Shown piece by piece: positions 37,033-48,866 of a stretch of DNA of 64,000 nt. The stretch's first letter is position 1. Every line of letters starts with the position of its first letter. A model generated the notes under the pieces. That model worked only from the letters and a program-made list of their open reading frames with translations. It was not told where the DNA came from and made no database searches. This DNA comes from Accumulibacter sp. (GTDB lineage Bacteria; Pseudomonadota; Gammaproteobacteria; Burkholderiales; Rhodocyclaceae). The stretch is taken from NCBI RefSeq assembly GCF_029255285.1, contig NZ_JAPUVI010000105.1, positions 1 to 64,000 of the forward strand, read 5' to 3'. Both the position numbers and the translations under genes were made by a program.

Positions 37033-37693
37033 ATGCTGGGTGTGCTAGGGGCGTGGATCACGGGAAAGCGATTCAGCATTATCGGCGCTTCGGCTGGTGT
37101 GGGCCGGCAATGTGTTCAAGTTGCACTGGAGCGGGGGGCACCAGGTGCTCGCCCTGTCGCGCGGCCCTGACGCGCTGCCGAAGGGCGCAGCCATCACCCG
37201 GATACGCAGTAGCGCCACCCGAACGGACGACTTGCAACGCGCGGTGGACGGCGCCGAGGCGATATTGGTTTGCCTGGGTACAGGGATGAGCACCAAGCCG
37301 ACAACCCTCTACTCTGATTTTGGCCGCGCGCTGCTCGAAATCCAGCCGGAAATTGGGGATACGCCGGTGTTGGTTCTCACCGGATTCGGAGCAAGTGAAA
37401 GTGGCATCTACCATGGCCCGCTGATGGGGCTGCTGTTCCGCTTTGTCCTGAAGGAGGTCTATGAAGACAAGACACGGCTGGAACAAATGATCGAACAATC
37501 TCGCCTCAACTGGATGTTCATCCGCCCAGGCTTGCTGACCAACGGGCCCTCCGGGCCGTTCAGGGTTCACGTGAAGTACCATAAAGGATTGAAGGTCGGC
37601 CGCATTCCCCGCCGGTCGGTTGCCGAGTTCATGGTTAGCCAGGCGGAAGCGCCGACCTACATGCGACAGAAGCCGGCTTTGTCGGCCAGATGA
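37033..37693 (+). pseudogene. NAD(P)-binding reductase (NmrA/SDR-like), frameshifted in a G run
   Basis: The N-terminal Rossmann motif I-I-G-A-S-A-G-V-G-R is in the frame beginning ATG 37033. After L-E-R-G the rest (H-Q-V-L-A-L-S-R-G-P ... V-L-T-G-F-G-A-S-E-S-G ... F-I-R-P-G-L-L-T-N-G) is in another frame. The switch falls in a run of six G (37133-37138); five would restore a single protein of about 219 residues with L-E-R-G-H-Q-V. This may be a true mutation, phase variation, or an assembly error. The downstream half can be read alone from an ATG at 37097 but would lack the cofactor motif. Confidence 0.75.
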
Positions 37694-38135
37694 GTTCAGG
37701 CGGCCTCTCAACCTGGAAGAAGCGTCATCGGGGATAGGCTACACTGTTCTGATCGCTGGCAGAGGTCTACCCAATACACAAAACGGGAGGAGTCAAGTCC
37801 AGAATTCCAGCCGGAGCGAAGCCGGGAACGCAGCCAGTCGCGCGGCGATTTCAGCGAATGGGGGCCTTGTTTCTGAGCGATCTCCCTGTTTTAACGGTCC
37901 GGCGTAATAGAATTCGGGAACTCCCAGCCATCTGGGGCGCTGCTGCGTTACCGTGCCTGGCCGCCATTCACTCCCCTGTTAGCGTGCTGTGTGTTCTTGG
38001 CCGTGTTTCGCCGGCAGAACCTCAGACCTTCGCTCGAGCGTCAGTGCCGCCTTGGCGCGACCTATGCGTACGCGCTTGCATCTTTGGCCCGATTGGTACA
38101 GCATCCCATGTGGTTGGTGAACGGAGGGAATTGGC
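37694..38135. other. 442-nt intergenic stretch, no gene supported
   Basis: Lies between the frameshifted reductase and the chemoreceptor. No open frame shows a recognisable protein. It must hold the chemoreceptor promoter; an excellent GGAGGGAA ribosome site is at 38123-38130. No clear -35/-10 pair or RNA gene could be identified. Confidence 0.5.
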
Positions 38136-40301
38136 ATGATCGCGGCGCTGCGTCGACTCAGTCTGATCAATCGTCTTTCCCTGATGGCGGTCCTGGCTCT
38201 GCTCGCCATGCTGCTCATCGTCGGGGAAAGCCTGTGGTCGGAGCATGACCTGCTGTACAGTGACCGGCAGGTGAAGACGCGCCACCTGGTCGAAGTGGCG
38301 ACCGGCATTCTGGAGCATTACCACGGCTTGCAGAAGGCCGGCGCCCTGACCGAGGAGGAGGCCAGGCAGCAGGCGAAGGCGGCCGTCAAGCGCTTGCGTT
38401 ACGAAAAAACGGAGTACTTCTGGATCAACGATCTCGGCAAGCCGGTACCACGGATGGTGATGCATCCGACGGTGCCGGCCCTCGACGGCAAAGTTCTCGA
38501 CGAGGCGCGCTTCGACAAGGCGACGTCGCTGCAAGCCGGGGCCGATGGCCCAAGAGTCCGCGTCGAGGGAAAGAATCTCTTCGTCAGCTTCAACGAAGTG
38601 GTCGATCAGGCCGGTGAGGGCTACGTCGAGTACCGCTGGCCGAAACCGCTGGCCGGTGGCGGTGTCACCAACGAACTTTTCACCAAGCTCTCCTACGTCA
38701 AGAAGTTCGAACCTTGGGGCTGGGTCGTCGGGTCGGGCATCTACATCGACGATATGGAGAGGATTTTCCTGGAGCAAGCGGTCCCCAGCGTACTGCTGGC
38801 CATTTTTGCCACCCTGCTGCTATTGCTGGCCGGCTGGTTGATCAGGAAGAGCATCGTCAGCGAGTTCGGCGGCGAGCCGCGCGTTGCACTGGGAGTGACC
38901 AGCCACATCGCACAAGGTGATCTGACGCACGTCGTTCCACTGCAACCGGGCGACAGGGATAGCGTGTTGTTCGTCCTGGCGAAAATGCAGAACAACCTCA
39001 AGGACATGCTGCGGGCGATCTTCAGCAACGCCAGCAAGGTGCAGGCCAGCATCGAGCGCCTGTCGGCCGAATCGAACGAGATCAACCTCGCCACCCAGGT
39101 ACAGGCCAGCGCGGTCAGACAGACGCGCTCGGCGATCGACGATGTTTCGGCGAGTGTCGGCGTCGTCAACGGACTGGTGCATGCGACCGAAGAGCGAGCC
39201 CACGAAGTCGCGCGGCGAGCCCACGATGGCGCCGACGTGGCGGCCAAGGTAGCGGCGGAAATGCACGCCATCGCCGACACCGTGGCGGCCTCGTCCGACA
39301 AGGTTTCACGACTGGTCGCCAGCACCGGCGAGATCGGCCAGATGGCCCAGGTGATCAAGGAGATTGCCGATCAAACCAACCTGCTGGCCCTCAACGCGGC
39401 GATCGAAGCCGCCCGTGCCGGCGAGCAGGGGCGCGGCTTTGCCGTGGTGGCCGACGAGGTACGCAAGCTGGCCGAAAGAACCAGCAAGGCGACGAGTGAG
39501 ATCGGCGCGATTCTGCAGGGCATCCGCAGCGACACCGAGAGCGCGGTGGCAGGAATGGACGCGGCAGCGCCGGTCATCGCCAGTGGTGTCGAGCAGGCCA
39601 GCTCGGCCGCCGACACCCTGCATGCGATTGAGCAACAGGCCCAGGACACGCTCAATAAAATGCAGGCCCTGTCGCAGGCAACGCTCGACCAAACACGACG
39701 GATCGAAGACATCGTACGCAACGTTGACCAAGTAATGACCGCTTCCGGGCAAACCGAGAATGTCATCGCGCAGTCGCTGAAATCGGCAGCCGCACTCGAA
39801 CAGGCATCGAACGAGATGTTCTCGATGGTCCAGCACTTCCGGATCGGCGAGATTGGCGCCAACGAAGCGCTGACGGCGGGCGATCGTTCGCCGGGCAAGC
39901 CCTTGCTCGAGTGGACGGCCGCGTTGGCCGTCGGCCACGCCGAGATCGACCGTCAGCACCAGGTGTTGATCGACATCGCCAACCGCCTCAACCAAGCCAT
40001 GCGTTCCGGAGCCGGACGTCCGGCCTGCGGCTCGCTGCTCGACGAACTCGTCAACTACACGGTCAACCATTTCGCGTTTGAAGAGAAACTGATGGAAAAA
40101 CACCGCTATGGCAATCGTGAGGCGCACCTTGCGGCGCATCGCAAGCTGATCGAAGAGGTCTCGAAGTTCAAGCGTCAATACGACAGCGGCAGCTCGATTT
40201 CGATCGAGTTGATGGGTTTCCTGCGCGATTGGCTGGTCAACCACATTCTCAAAGTCGACCGAGCGCTGGCCCGCGACCTGGCCAGCCGCGGGGTTTCCTG
40301 A
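38136..40301 (+). CDS. Methyl-accepting chemotaxis protein with C-terminal hemerythrin domain
   Basis: A 721-residue receptor. TM1 lies at about 13-32 and a single Cache (sCache_2-like) sensor at about 35-205 ([18 protein letters not shown]). TM2 at about 214-236 and a HAMP-like linker follow. The signalling domain has the conserved tip [19 protein letters not shown]. Residues 587-721 form a hemerythrin with all seven di-iron ligands: His601, His645, Glu649, His664, His668, His703, Asp708. Oxygen binding at the cytoplasmic end would modulate CheA signalling; the periplasmic Cache would sense a small organic ligand. Confidence 0.95.
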   Translation: MIAALRRLSLINRLSLMAVLALLAMLLIVGESLWSEHDLLYSDRQVKTRHLVEVATGILEHYHGLQKAGALTEEEARQQAKAAVKRLRYEKTEYFWINDLGKPVPRMVMHPTVPALDGKVLDEARFDKATSLQAGADGPRVRVEGKNLFVSFNEVVDQAGEGYVEYRWPKPLAGGGVTNELFTKLSYVKKFEPWGWVVGSGIYIDDMERIFLEQAVPSVLLAIFATLLLLLAGWLIRKSIVSEFGGEPRVALGVTSHIAQGDLTHVVPLQPGDRDSVLFVLAKMQNNLKDMLRAIFSNASKVQASIERLSAESNEINLATQVQASAVRQTRSAIDDVSASVGVVNGLVHATEERAHEVARRAHDGADVAAKVAAEMHAIADTVAASSDKVSRLVASTGEIGQMAQVIKEIADQTNLLALNAAIEAARAGEQGRGFAVVADEVRKLAERTSKATSEIGAILQGIRSDTESAVAGMDAAAPVIASGVEQASSAADTLHAIEQQAQDTLNKMQALSQATLDQTRRIEDIVRNVDQVMTASGQTENVIAQSLKSAAALEQASNEMFSMVQHFRIGEIGANEALTAGDRSPGKPLLEWTAALAVGHAEIDRQHQVLIDIANRLNQAMRSGAGRPACGSLLDELVNYTVNHFAFEEKLMEKHRYGNREAHLAAHRKLIEEVSKFKRQYDSGSSISIELMGFLRDWLVNHILKVDRALARDLASRGVS

Positions 40302-40378
40302 GCCATGCGAAAGCATCGGGCGGCACTGTCCGGCGCGCGTCCCGTCGCTGTGCGTCACGCGCGGCGGACGCCAGGCCG

Positions 40379-41677
40379 ATGACTGATCTTTCGCGTCAAC
40401 AGCGTCGTCACCGCAGCCTGGCGCTGTCGATTGTCGTCGCCGCCTACGTGCTGTCGTTCTTCCAGCGTTTCGCGCCAGCCGGCATCGCCCAGGATCTGAT
40501 CAGCGCCTTCAACACGACGGCATCCTCACTCGGAGTTCTGGCGGCCACCTATTTCTATGTCTATACGGTCATGCAGGTGCCGACCGGCATCCTCGTCGAT
40601 ACGCTCGGGCCACGCCTGATTCTCCTGCTCGGTGGTCTGGTGGGCGGCGTCGGCAGTCTGCTCTTCGGTCTCGCGCCCAGTCTCGACGTCGCCTTGCTGG
40701 GACGTACCTTGATCGGTCTGGGCGTGTCGGTGACCTTCATCGCCATGCTCAAGATCATCGCCGTTTCCTTCGATGAGCGCCGCTTTGCCAGCCTGGTCGG
40801 AGTCAGCATGCTGATTGGCAACCTCGGATCCGTACTCGCCGGTGCCCCCCTCTCGTGGCTGGCGCAGCTTACCGGCTGGCGAGGCGTGTTCGTCGGCCTG
40901 GCCTTGCTTTCCCTGCTCTTGGGAATCGGCTGCTGGTACTTGCTGCGCGAGCCGCAGGACGATGCCGACCGTTCGTCGGCGGCCGGCCACAAGCCGCGCT
41001 TCGACCGGACGATGGTACTTTCAGGCTTGCTGGCGGTGCTCCGAAACCGCGACACCTGGCCGGTGGCTTGCGCCAACTTCGGCATCTGCGGTAGTTTCTT
41101 TGCCTTCGCCGGCCTCTGGGCAAGCCCCTTTCTGACTGGTGTACATGGCATGACTCGCGCCTTGGCGGCCAACCACGTCAGCCTCTACTTTGCCGGTTTC
41201 GCCGTGGGCTGCGTCTTCATTGGCACGCTCTCCGACCGGCTGGGCCGGCGCAAGCCAGTGCTGGTCACAGGCAGTCATATGTACGCGCTGATCTGGCTGG
41301 TCTGGCTATCCGGATCCGCGCTGCCGCTAACGCTGAGCTATCTGCTGTTCGCCCTCATGGGGCTGGTCACCGCTAGTTTCACCCTGACCTGGGCCTGCGC
41401 CAAGGAGGTCAATCCACCCCTGCTCTCAGGAATGTCTACCAGCGTCACCAACATGGGGGGCTTTCTCTCGGCGGCCATCCTGCAACCTCTGGTCGGCTGG
41501 GTAATGGACCGGACCTGGCAGGGCGGTCTGACGGAAAATGGCGCGCGCCTGTATACGGCGGCCGACTTTCATGCCGGCCTGCTCCTGCTGGCCGGCACGG
41601 CCGGCCTCGGCGCACTGGCGACATGGTGGATCCGGGAAACCAGTTGCCGAAACATCTGGCAACCGGCAGCCACCTGA
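40379..41677 (+). CDS. MFS transporter
   Basis: A 432-residue permease with twelve hydrophobic segments. The loop-2 motif region reads G-I-L-V-D-T-L-G-P-R and the loop-8 region G-T-L-S-D-R-L-G-R-R, the conserved MFS signatures. Start ATG 40379 is used because upstream codons overlap the chemoreceptor 3' end and are not conserved. Subfamily looks like organic-acid or drug transporters; substrate unknown. Converges with the OmpA-like gene 10 nt away. Confidence 0.9.
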   Translation: MTDLSRQQRRHRSLALSIVVAAYVLSFFQRFAPAGIAQDLISAFNTTASSLGVLAATYFYVYTVMQVPTGILVDTLGPRLILLLGGLVGGVGSLLFGLAPSLDVALLGRTLIGLGVSVTFIAMLKIIAVSFDERRFASLVGVSMLIGNLGSVLAGAPLSWLAQLTGWRGVFVGLALLSLLLGIGCWYLLREPQDDADRSSAAGHKPRFDRTMVLSGLLAVLRNRDTWPVACANFGICGSFFAFAGLWASPFLTGVHGMTRALAANHVSLYFAGFAVGCVFIGTLSDRLGRRKPVLVTGSHMYALIWLVWLSGSALPLTLSYLLFALMGLVTASFTLTWACAKEVNPPLLSGMSTSVTNMGGFLSAAILQPLVGWVMDRTWQGGLTENGARLYTAADFHAGLLLLAGTAGLGALATWWIRETSCRNIWQPAAT

Positions 41678-41687
41678 AACGCGGCGT

Positions 41688-42215
41688 TCAGCGCCGCTCG
41701 TAGACGAGTTCGACGCGCCGCATCTTGCGCCGGCAAGCCTCGCTGTCACAGGACTGTTTGCTGCTTTGCTCGCTGCCGACCGGCAAGCGGCGAATCTGGT
41801 TGCGCGGTACTCCGAGCGAGCGCAAGCGATCGCTTACCGCTTCGATACGTTTGTCGGCAACGGCGAGATTGTAGGCTGCGCTGCCGAGATTGTCGGTATG
41901 ACCGACCAGGGTGACGACCAGTTGCGGATCTTCCTTCAGCTTCTGGGCATTTTGACGCAGGATGTCAGCGCTCTCGCTGTCGATCATCGCTTCGCCGAAA
42001 GCGAAATAGACGACTCGCATCGCCTCTTCATCGACAAAAGGTGTCGGTTTGGCGGCGGCCGCACGGACGGCAAGCGCCGGCGGCCGCGAGACCGGCTCCT
42101 TGGTCGCCACGAGTTGACCGGAATCTCCGGGCCGCGGATTGTTTGTCGTACCACAACCGCTAAGGGCAAGCAGGCAAGCCAGACAGCTTGGAAGGAAATG
42201 GCGAGGTAACGGCAT
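41688..42215 (-). CDS. OmpA-like peptidoglycan-associated lipoprotein
   Basis: A 175-residue protein with a signal peptide and lipobox L-S-G-C21. The OmpA C-terminal domain fills residues about 65-170, including L-V-G-H-T-D-N-L-G-S-A-A-Y-N-L-A-V-A-D-K-R, the peptidoglycan-binding helix. It ends with an R-R-V-E-L-V-Y motif. Expected role: tether between outer membrane and cell wall. It is not Pal itself, which comes with tol genes. Confidence 0.9.
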   Translation of the reverse strand: MPLPRHFLPSCLACLLALSGCGTTNNPRPGDSGQLVATKEPVSRPPALAVRAAAAKPTPFVDEEAMRVVYFAFGEAMIDSESADILRQNAQKLKEDPQLVVTLVGHTDNLGSAAYNLAVADKRIEAVSDRLRSLGVPRNQIRRLPVGSEQSSKQSCDSEACRRKMRRVELVYERR

Positions 42216-42497
42216 CGGCAGGAAGAATCAGGAGAAGCACGCACACGCGCTCGAGTGCGGGAGCGCTAGTGTAGCAATGATTGGTGTCGAACGGGCTGCC
42301 GCCGGGCCGCACGTTTGATCTCGGCGCCCAAGTACGTAGCACCTTCGGGCGACTCGTCCGCCGCGACAGTGGCGCACTATGCTGAAGCCGCCATCCGGGT
42401 TTCTGTGGCAAGATGGTCCGATGCACCCAAGCCTTTCACCAGCGCCGCGCTCCGCTTTCGGTAGCGCCCGGTATCCCAGGCCGGAGGTGGGTGTCCG

Positions 42498-43385
42498 ATG
42501 AACGCCAAACGGCAATTGAGCGGCATTGGCTACGGCCTGTTCGCCTACGGGGTCTGGGGATTCTTCCCGCTTTTTTTCCGCCAGCTGTCGCACGTTTCGC
42601 CGATGGACGTGCTGAGCAATCGCGCCGTCTGGGCCTGCCTATTGGTCGGACTGCTGCTCACGCTGCGCCGTCAATGGCGCAATGTCGCGGCTGTTTTCGG
42701 GCGGTTGCGCCAATTGGCGATGCTGGCCGTCGCCGCACTTCTGATCGGCAGCAACTGGCTGGTATTCCTGTGGGCGGTGGCCAGCCAACAGGTCGTCGCG
42801 TCCAGCCTCGGCTATTTTCTGACCCCGCTGGTCAATATTCTGCTCGGACTGGTGGTACTGAAGGAACGCCTGAACCGCCTCGAATGGGCCTCGGTGGCCT
42901 TGGCCGTGGCCGCCATGCTCAACGAGATTGTCGCCAGCGGCAGTCTGCCCTGGGTGTCGATGGTCCTCGCCGGCACTTTCGGAACCTACGGTTTGGTGCG
43001 CAAGCAGCTTCCGGTCGACGCCGTTTCCGGCCTTTGGCTGGAAACGCTGGCGATGCTGCCCGTTTGTGCACTCTACGCCTGGTGGCAGGCACGGAACGGT
43101 CATTCGGTGTTCACAGGCCATGATCTGGCAACCAGCGGCCTGCTGGTTTGTGCCGGTGCGCTCACCGCGCTGCCATTGATGGCCTTTGCCGCCGCCACCC
43201 AGCGGCTCGATCTGGCCAGCGTCGGCATGTTGATGTACATCAATCCGACGCTCCAATTCGTCACCGCGGTCTGGTTGTTTGGTGAGGCGATGCCAAGCGC
43301 TCGCCTCGGCAGCTTCGGTCTGATCTGGCTTGGCCTGCTGCTTTATAGTGGCAGCGCCTGGAGCAAGTACCGCCGGCCGAGCTGA
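42498..43385 (+). CDS. rarD: EamA-family transporter RarD
   Basis: A 295-residue ten-helix membrane protein. G-L-F-A-Y-G-V-W-G-F-F-P-L-F-F-R-Q at the N terminus and N-W-L-V-F-L-W-A-V are typical of RarD, first linked to chloramphenicol resistance in Pseudomonas. In practice the substrate is unknown. Divergent from the OmpA-like gene; its promoter should lie in 42216-42497, where I could not pick a convincing box. Confidence 0.92.
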   Translation: MNAKRQLSGIGYGLFAYGVWGFFPLFFRQLSHVSPMDVLSNRAVWACLLVGLLLTLRRQWRNVAAVFGRLRQLAMLAVAALLIGSNWLVFLWAVASQQVVASSLGYFLTPLVNILLGLVVLKERLNRLEWASVALAVAAMLNEIVASGSLPWVSMVLAGTFGTYGLVRKQLPVDAVSGLWLETLAMLPVCALYAWWQARNGHSVFTGHDLATSGLLVCAGALTALPLMAFAAATQRLDLASVGMLMYINPTLQFVTAVWLFGEAMPSARLGSFGLIWLGLLLYSGSAWSKYRRPS

Positions 43386-43490
43386 TCGCGTGCCGACATC
43401 GGACTCTGACGGACGCGGCTCGCTGGCCAGATCCTGGCGCCGAGACCAGGAGCCGAACGATGTTGCCAGCCGAGCGTCAATACTCGATAA

Positions 43491-45590
<2,100 letters not shown>

Positions 45591-45595
45591 AAGCC

Positions 45596-46186
45596 ATGCC
45601 GGCCGATCGCAAACCGCGCCAAGGCCTCGCGGCTGACGCCAATCGTCGCGAAGACTTGCTGCGCGAAGCGGCACGATTATTCGTCGAAAAGGGGTTTGGT
45701 GCGACGACGACGCGTGACATTGCCGAAGCGGTCGGCATGCGTTCGGGCAGCCCCTTCTACCATTTCCGCAGCAAGCAGGAGCTACTCAAGGCCGCCATGA
45801 TCGAGGGGCTGGAAGCCGGCTACCGCCGCCTCCAGGCGGCCAGCGCGGGACTCGCCGATCCGGCGCAACGCTTGCGCGCGATGATCCGGGCGCATCTCGG
45901 CAACCTTCTCGAAGGCAGTTGCCATGCACCGATGCTACTCTACGAGACGCGCTCGCTGGACGCGCCAGCGCGGGCCGAGATTGCGGCCGTAAGCGATCGT
46001 TACCAGCAGATGTGGCAAACCACACTGGACGAACTGGCCGTCGCCGGCCGCTTGCGCAGTTCGGCCGGACCGCTGCGGCTCCTTCTTTTCGGAATGTTGA
46101 ACTGGACCACTCAGTGGTACCGGCCCGACGGCGGACTGTCGCTCGACGAGATCGCCGACGCCGCGGCCAGCTTACTGCTCGCCTGA
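45596..46186 (+). CDS. TetR-family regulator
   Basis: A 196-residue regulator. The N-terminal HTH (L-L-R-E-A-A-R-L-F-V-E-K-G-F-G-A-T-T-T-R-D-I-A-E-A-V-G) is clear; the remaining helices should bind a ligand. N-W-T-T-Q-W-Y-R near the C terminus is common in TetR regulators of fatty-acid or branched-acyl-CoA pathways. It lies 5 nt after fadH and probably regulates it. Confidence 0.92.
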   Translation: MPADRKPRQGLAADANRREDLLREAARLFVEKGFGATTTRDIAEAVGMRSGSPFYHFRSKQELLKAAMIEGLEAGYRRLQAASAGLADPAQRLRAMIRAHLGNLLEGSCHAPMLLYETRSLDAPARAEIAAVSDRYQQMWQTTLDELAVAGRLRSSAGPLRLLLFGMLNWTTQWYRPDGGLSLDEIADAAASLLLA

Positions 46187-46190
46187 GGCG

Positions 46191-47039
46191 TCAATCGGCC
46201 TGACGTGTGACCGGGCGTGCCGGATCGCTGCACCATTCGCTCCAGGAGCCGGCATAGAGGCGTGCACCCGGCAGCCCGGCCAGTTCCATGGCGAGCAGAT
46301 TGTGGCACGCCGTAACGCCCGATCCACAGGACATCACCACTTGCTGTGGCGAACAGTCGGCCAGCAGGGCGAGGAAATCCCGGCGGAGTTCGGCGACGGG
46401 CCGGAAGCAGCCATCGGTGTCCAGGTTGTCGCGGAAAAAACGGTTGCGTGCGCCGGGGATATGTCCTCCCACCGGATCGAGGGTCTCGTTCTCACCGCGA
46501 AAGCGGTCCGGGCTGCGCGCATCGATCAGACAGACGCGATGGTCGTGCAGATCGGCCAACAAGCGATCGCTGCTCACCACCCAGTCGCGCGGCGCGACCT
46601 CGAATATGCTCGCCGCGGACTTTGGCGAGTCGGTGGACAAGGGTCGGCCTTCGGCCAGCCAGCGATCGATGCCGCCGTCGAGCACGGCAACGCGGTCATG
46701 ACCCAGCCAGCGCAACAACCACCACAGCCGCCCCGCGATCATTCCTCCCGCATCGTCGTAAGCGACCACCTGCGTCGCGGCGCAGACGCCAGCCGCGGCA
46801 AGCTTGTCCGCCAGAACGCGTGGCGCAGGCAAGGGATGGCGACCGTTATGGCCGTTCGTAGGGCCTGATAGATCGTGCTCGAGATGGAGGAAAAACGCCC
46901 CCGGCAAGTGCCCGCTGGCGTAGGCGCGGGCACCGGCGTCCACGTCCGACAACTGATGGCGGCAGTCGAATACGCGCCAGCCGGAATCGTTCAGGTGCTC
47001 GGCCAGAACGCTGCTACTGACGAGCGTCGATAAGCTCAC
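46191..47039 (-). CDS. sseA: Two-domain sulfurtransferase (3-mercaptopyruvate/thiosulfate type)
   Basis: A 282-residue protein with two rhodanese domains. The N-terminal one (V-F-D-C-R-H-Q-L) is structural; the C-terminal one has the active loop S-C-G-S-G-V-T-A, which favours 3-mercaptopyruvate as sulfur donor. The GTG at 47039 is chosen because it overlaps the upstream stop (GTGA) and is preceded by AGGAA. Likely role: sulfur supply or cyanide detoxification. Confidence 0.9.
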   Translation of the reverse strand: MSLSTLVSSSVLAEHLNDSGWRVFDCRHQLSDVDAGARAYASGHLPGAFFLHLEHDLSGPTNGHNGRHPLPAPRVLADKLAAAGVCAATQVVAYDDAGGMIAGRLWWLLRWLGHDRVAVLDGGIDRWLAEGRPLSTDSPKSAASIFEVAPRDWVVSSDRLLADLHDHRVCLIDARSPDRFRGENETLDPVGGHIPGARNRFFRDNLDTDGCFRPVAELRRDFLALLADCSPQQVVMSCGSGVTACHNLLAMELAGLPGARLYAGSWSEWCSDPARPVTRQAD

Positions 47040-47401
47040 TCGGCGGTTCCTGTCTCGTCTGCTGCCAGCCACGAACGTGCTTCGGCTTCGTCGTCGAAAA
47101 TCTGCATTTCGGCGCGTACGAAAATCTGCGCCAGCCATGCGCTCCAGGCCACCCACTGGCTGTGTGTCAGCACGGCAATACGCCGGAAATCGTTGGCGTG
47201 TGCGCGGGCAAAGACAATATCTTCCCAAGCCACGTCGAGCGTGAAGTCCGCCATCTCCCGCAGGTCGAAAAACAGGTCCACGGGCCCTTCGAACTGGATC
47301 GCGTAATTGACCGCATTCTCGAACTCCTGGTAGTCGGCCAGGGCAAATTCCGCGTAAACGGTGACTTCGACTCGTTTCGGCTGTTCTTCGATGACAATCA
47401 T
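47036..47401 (-). CDS. SpoIIAA-like (STAS-related) protein
   Basis: A 121-residue protein beginning M-I-V-I-E-E-Q. The pattern of alternating strands and helices, with L-F-F-D-L-R-E-M near 62 and a C-terminal D-D-E-A-E-A-R-S-W-L, matches the SpoIIAA-like family (DUF3478 type). Start 47401 has a GGGGGT site. Function unknown; coupled to the sulfurtransferase. Confidence 0.75.
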   Translation of the reverse strand: MIVIEEQPKRVEVTVYAEFALADYQEFENAVNYAIQFEGPVDLFFDLREMADFTLDVAWEDIVFARAHANDFRRIAVLTHSQWVAWSAWLAQIFVRAEMQIFDDEAEARSWLAADETGTAE

Positions 47402-47595
47402 GGCGGACCCCCTAATGTTGCACAAGTTTAGCACCAGTCGCAACCGTCCGTGCCGCTGTTGGAGTCCGGACCGGGAGTCAATCGGGCGGCCAACGGGTCG
47501 ACGAAGCGCGCCCGATCACGCGTCCCGGCATGTTTTCCATTTGACCGGAGGCCCACTAATCGGCTATTTTCTCCAGTTTGATTCGAGCCTTTTCA

Positions 47596-47883
47596 ATGCC
47601 ACCAGCAGACTCCGAGCGTAGGGCGGACGTTGACGCGTCCGCGGAGGAAGGAACCCCGATTGGCAATTTGAAGTTCGAGGCAGCGCTTGGCGAACTCGAG
47701 CGGATCGTCCAGAACATGGAGGAGGGCCGTCTGCCGCTCGACGAGGCCTTGGCCGCCTATCAGCGCGGCAGCCAGTTGCTCAGGCATTGCCAGCAGCAGC
47801 TCAACGACGCCGAACAACGGATACAGATCCTCGACAACGGAATGCTGCGCCACTTCGAGCCGAACGGCGAAGCGGCGCCATGA
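47596..47883 (+). CDS. xseB: Exodeoxyribonuclease VII small subunit
   Basis: A 95-residue helical protein. F-E-A-A-L-G-E-L-E-R-I-V-Q-N-M-E-E-G-R-L-P-L-D-E-A-L is the XseB signature. Binds XseA to make exonuclease VII, which degrades single-stranded DNA. ATG 47596 is preferred over TTG 47578. It overlaps ispA by ATGA, the usual gene order in betaproteobacteria. Confidence 0.95.
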   Translation: MPPADSERRADVDASAEEGTPIGNLKFEAALGELERIVQNMEEGRLPLDEALAAYQRGSQLLRHCQQQLNDAEQRIQILDNGMLRHFEPNGEAAP

Positions 47884-48803
47884 GCGGCACGCGGCCTCTT
47901 CGCGCGGTGTCGCGGGAGTCGAGCTTTCCGGAATGGATGCGCAGCGTCCAGGCACAGGTCGAAGCGGCCCTAGCGCACGGCCTTCCATCCGGCGAAGCCA
48001 TTCCGGCCCGCCTGCACCGGGCGATGCGCTACGCCAGTCTCGACGGCGGTAAGCGTGTGCGTCCACTGCTCGTTTTTGCCGCCGGCGAGCTGACCGACGC
48101 ACCGTGCGAACGCTTGGAAGTAGTCGCCAGCGCGGTCGAGCTTATTCATAGCTACTCGCTGGTGCATGACGACCTGCCGTGCATGGATGACGACGTCCTG
48201 CGACGTGGCCGGCCGACCTGTCATGTCGAATACGACGAAGCCACGGCCCTGCTGGTCGGCGACAGCTTGCAGTCGCTCGCTTTCGAACTCCTGGCGCGCG
48301 CCGACATCGGCGATCACGGCCGACAACTGGAAATGGTGCGCCTGCTGGCTCGCGCCAGCGGCTCCTGCGGCATGGCCGGTGGCCAGGCGATAGACCTCGA
48401 GTCGGTCGGCAAGAGCCTCAACCAGCCTGAACTCGAACTGATGCACGCGCTCAAGACCGGGGCTCTGATCCGCGCCGCGGTGTTGCTCGGCGCGTTGTGC
48501 GGCGACGCGCTGTCTATTCCGGAAAACGCGTCTCTCGACCGCTTTGCCAAACGCGCTGGCCTGCTTTTTCAGGTGGTGGACGACATCCTCGATTGCACGG
48601 CGAGCACCGCGACGCTGGGCAAGACGGCGGGCAAGGACGCCGCCGCCGAAAAACCGACCTACGTCAGCCTGCTGGGGCTCGAACGGGCCCGTGAACTGGC
48701 CGCCGACCTGCAAACCCAGGCCCTCGAAGCACTTTCCCAGTTTGGCGAGCGTCGCCGGCGCCTGATCGAACTGACCGAATTCATCGCTCGGCGCAAGTTC
48801 TGA
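47880..48803 (+). CDS. ispA: Farnesyl diphosphate synthase
   Basis: Condenses isopentenyl diphosphate with dimethylallyl and geranyl diphosphate. The 307-residue protein has the first Asp-rich motif D-D-L-P-C-M-D-D-D, the second D-D-I-L-D, and G-G-K-R-V-R-P. Length fits bacterial IspA. Start ATG overlaps the xseB stop. Feeds from Dxs-derived precursors encoded next. Confidence 0.96.
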   Translation: MSGTRPLRAVSRESSFPEWMRSVQAQVEAALAHGLPSGEAIPARLHRAMRYASLDGGKRVRPLLVFAAGELTDAPCERLEVVASAVELIHSYSLVHDDLPCMDDDVLRRGRPTCHVEYDEATALLVGDSLQSLAFELLARADIGDHGRQLEMVRLLARASGSCGMAGGQAIDLESVGKSLNQPELELMHALKTGALIRAAVLLGALCGDALSIPENASLDRFAKRAGLLFQVVDDILDCTASTATLGKTAGKDAAAEKPTYVSLLGLERARELAADLQTQALEALSQFGERRRRLIELTEFIARRKF

Positions 48804-48866
48804 TTCCCGCCTCCGGCCCCTGCGCCTGGCCATCACCGAGCCCTTCTGCTGGACCCAAGAAAGACC

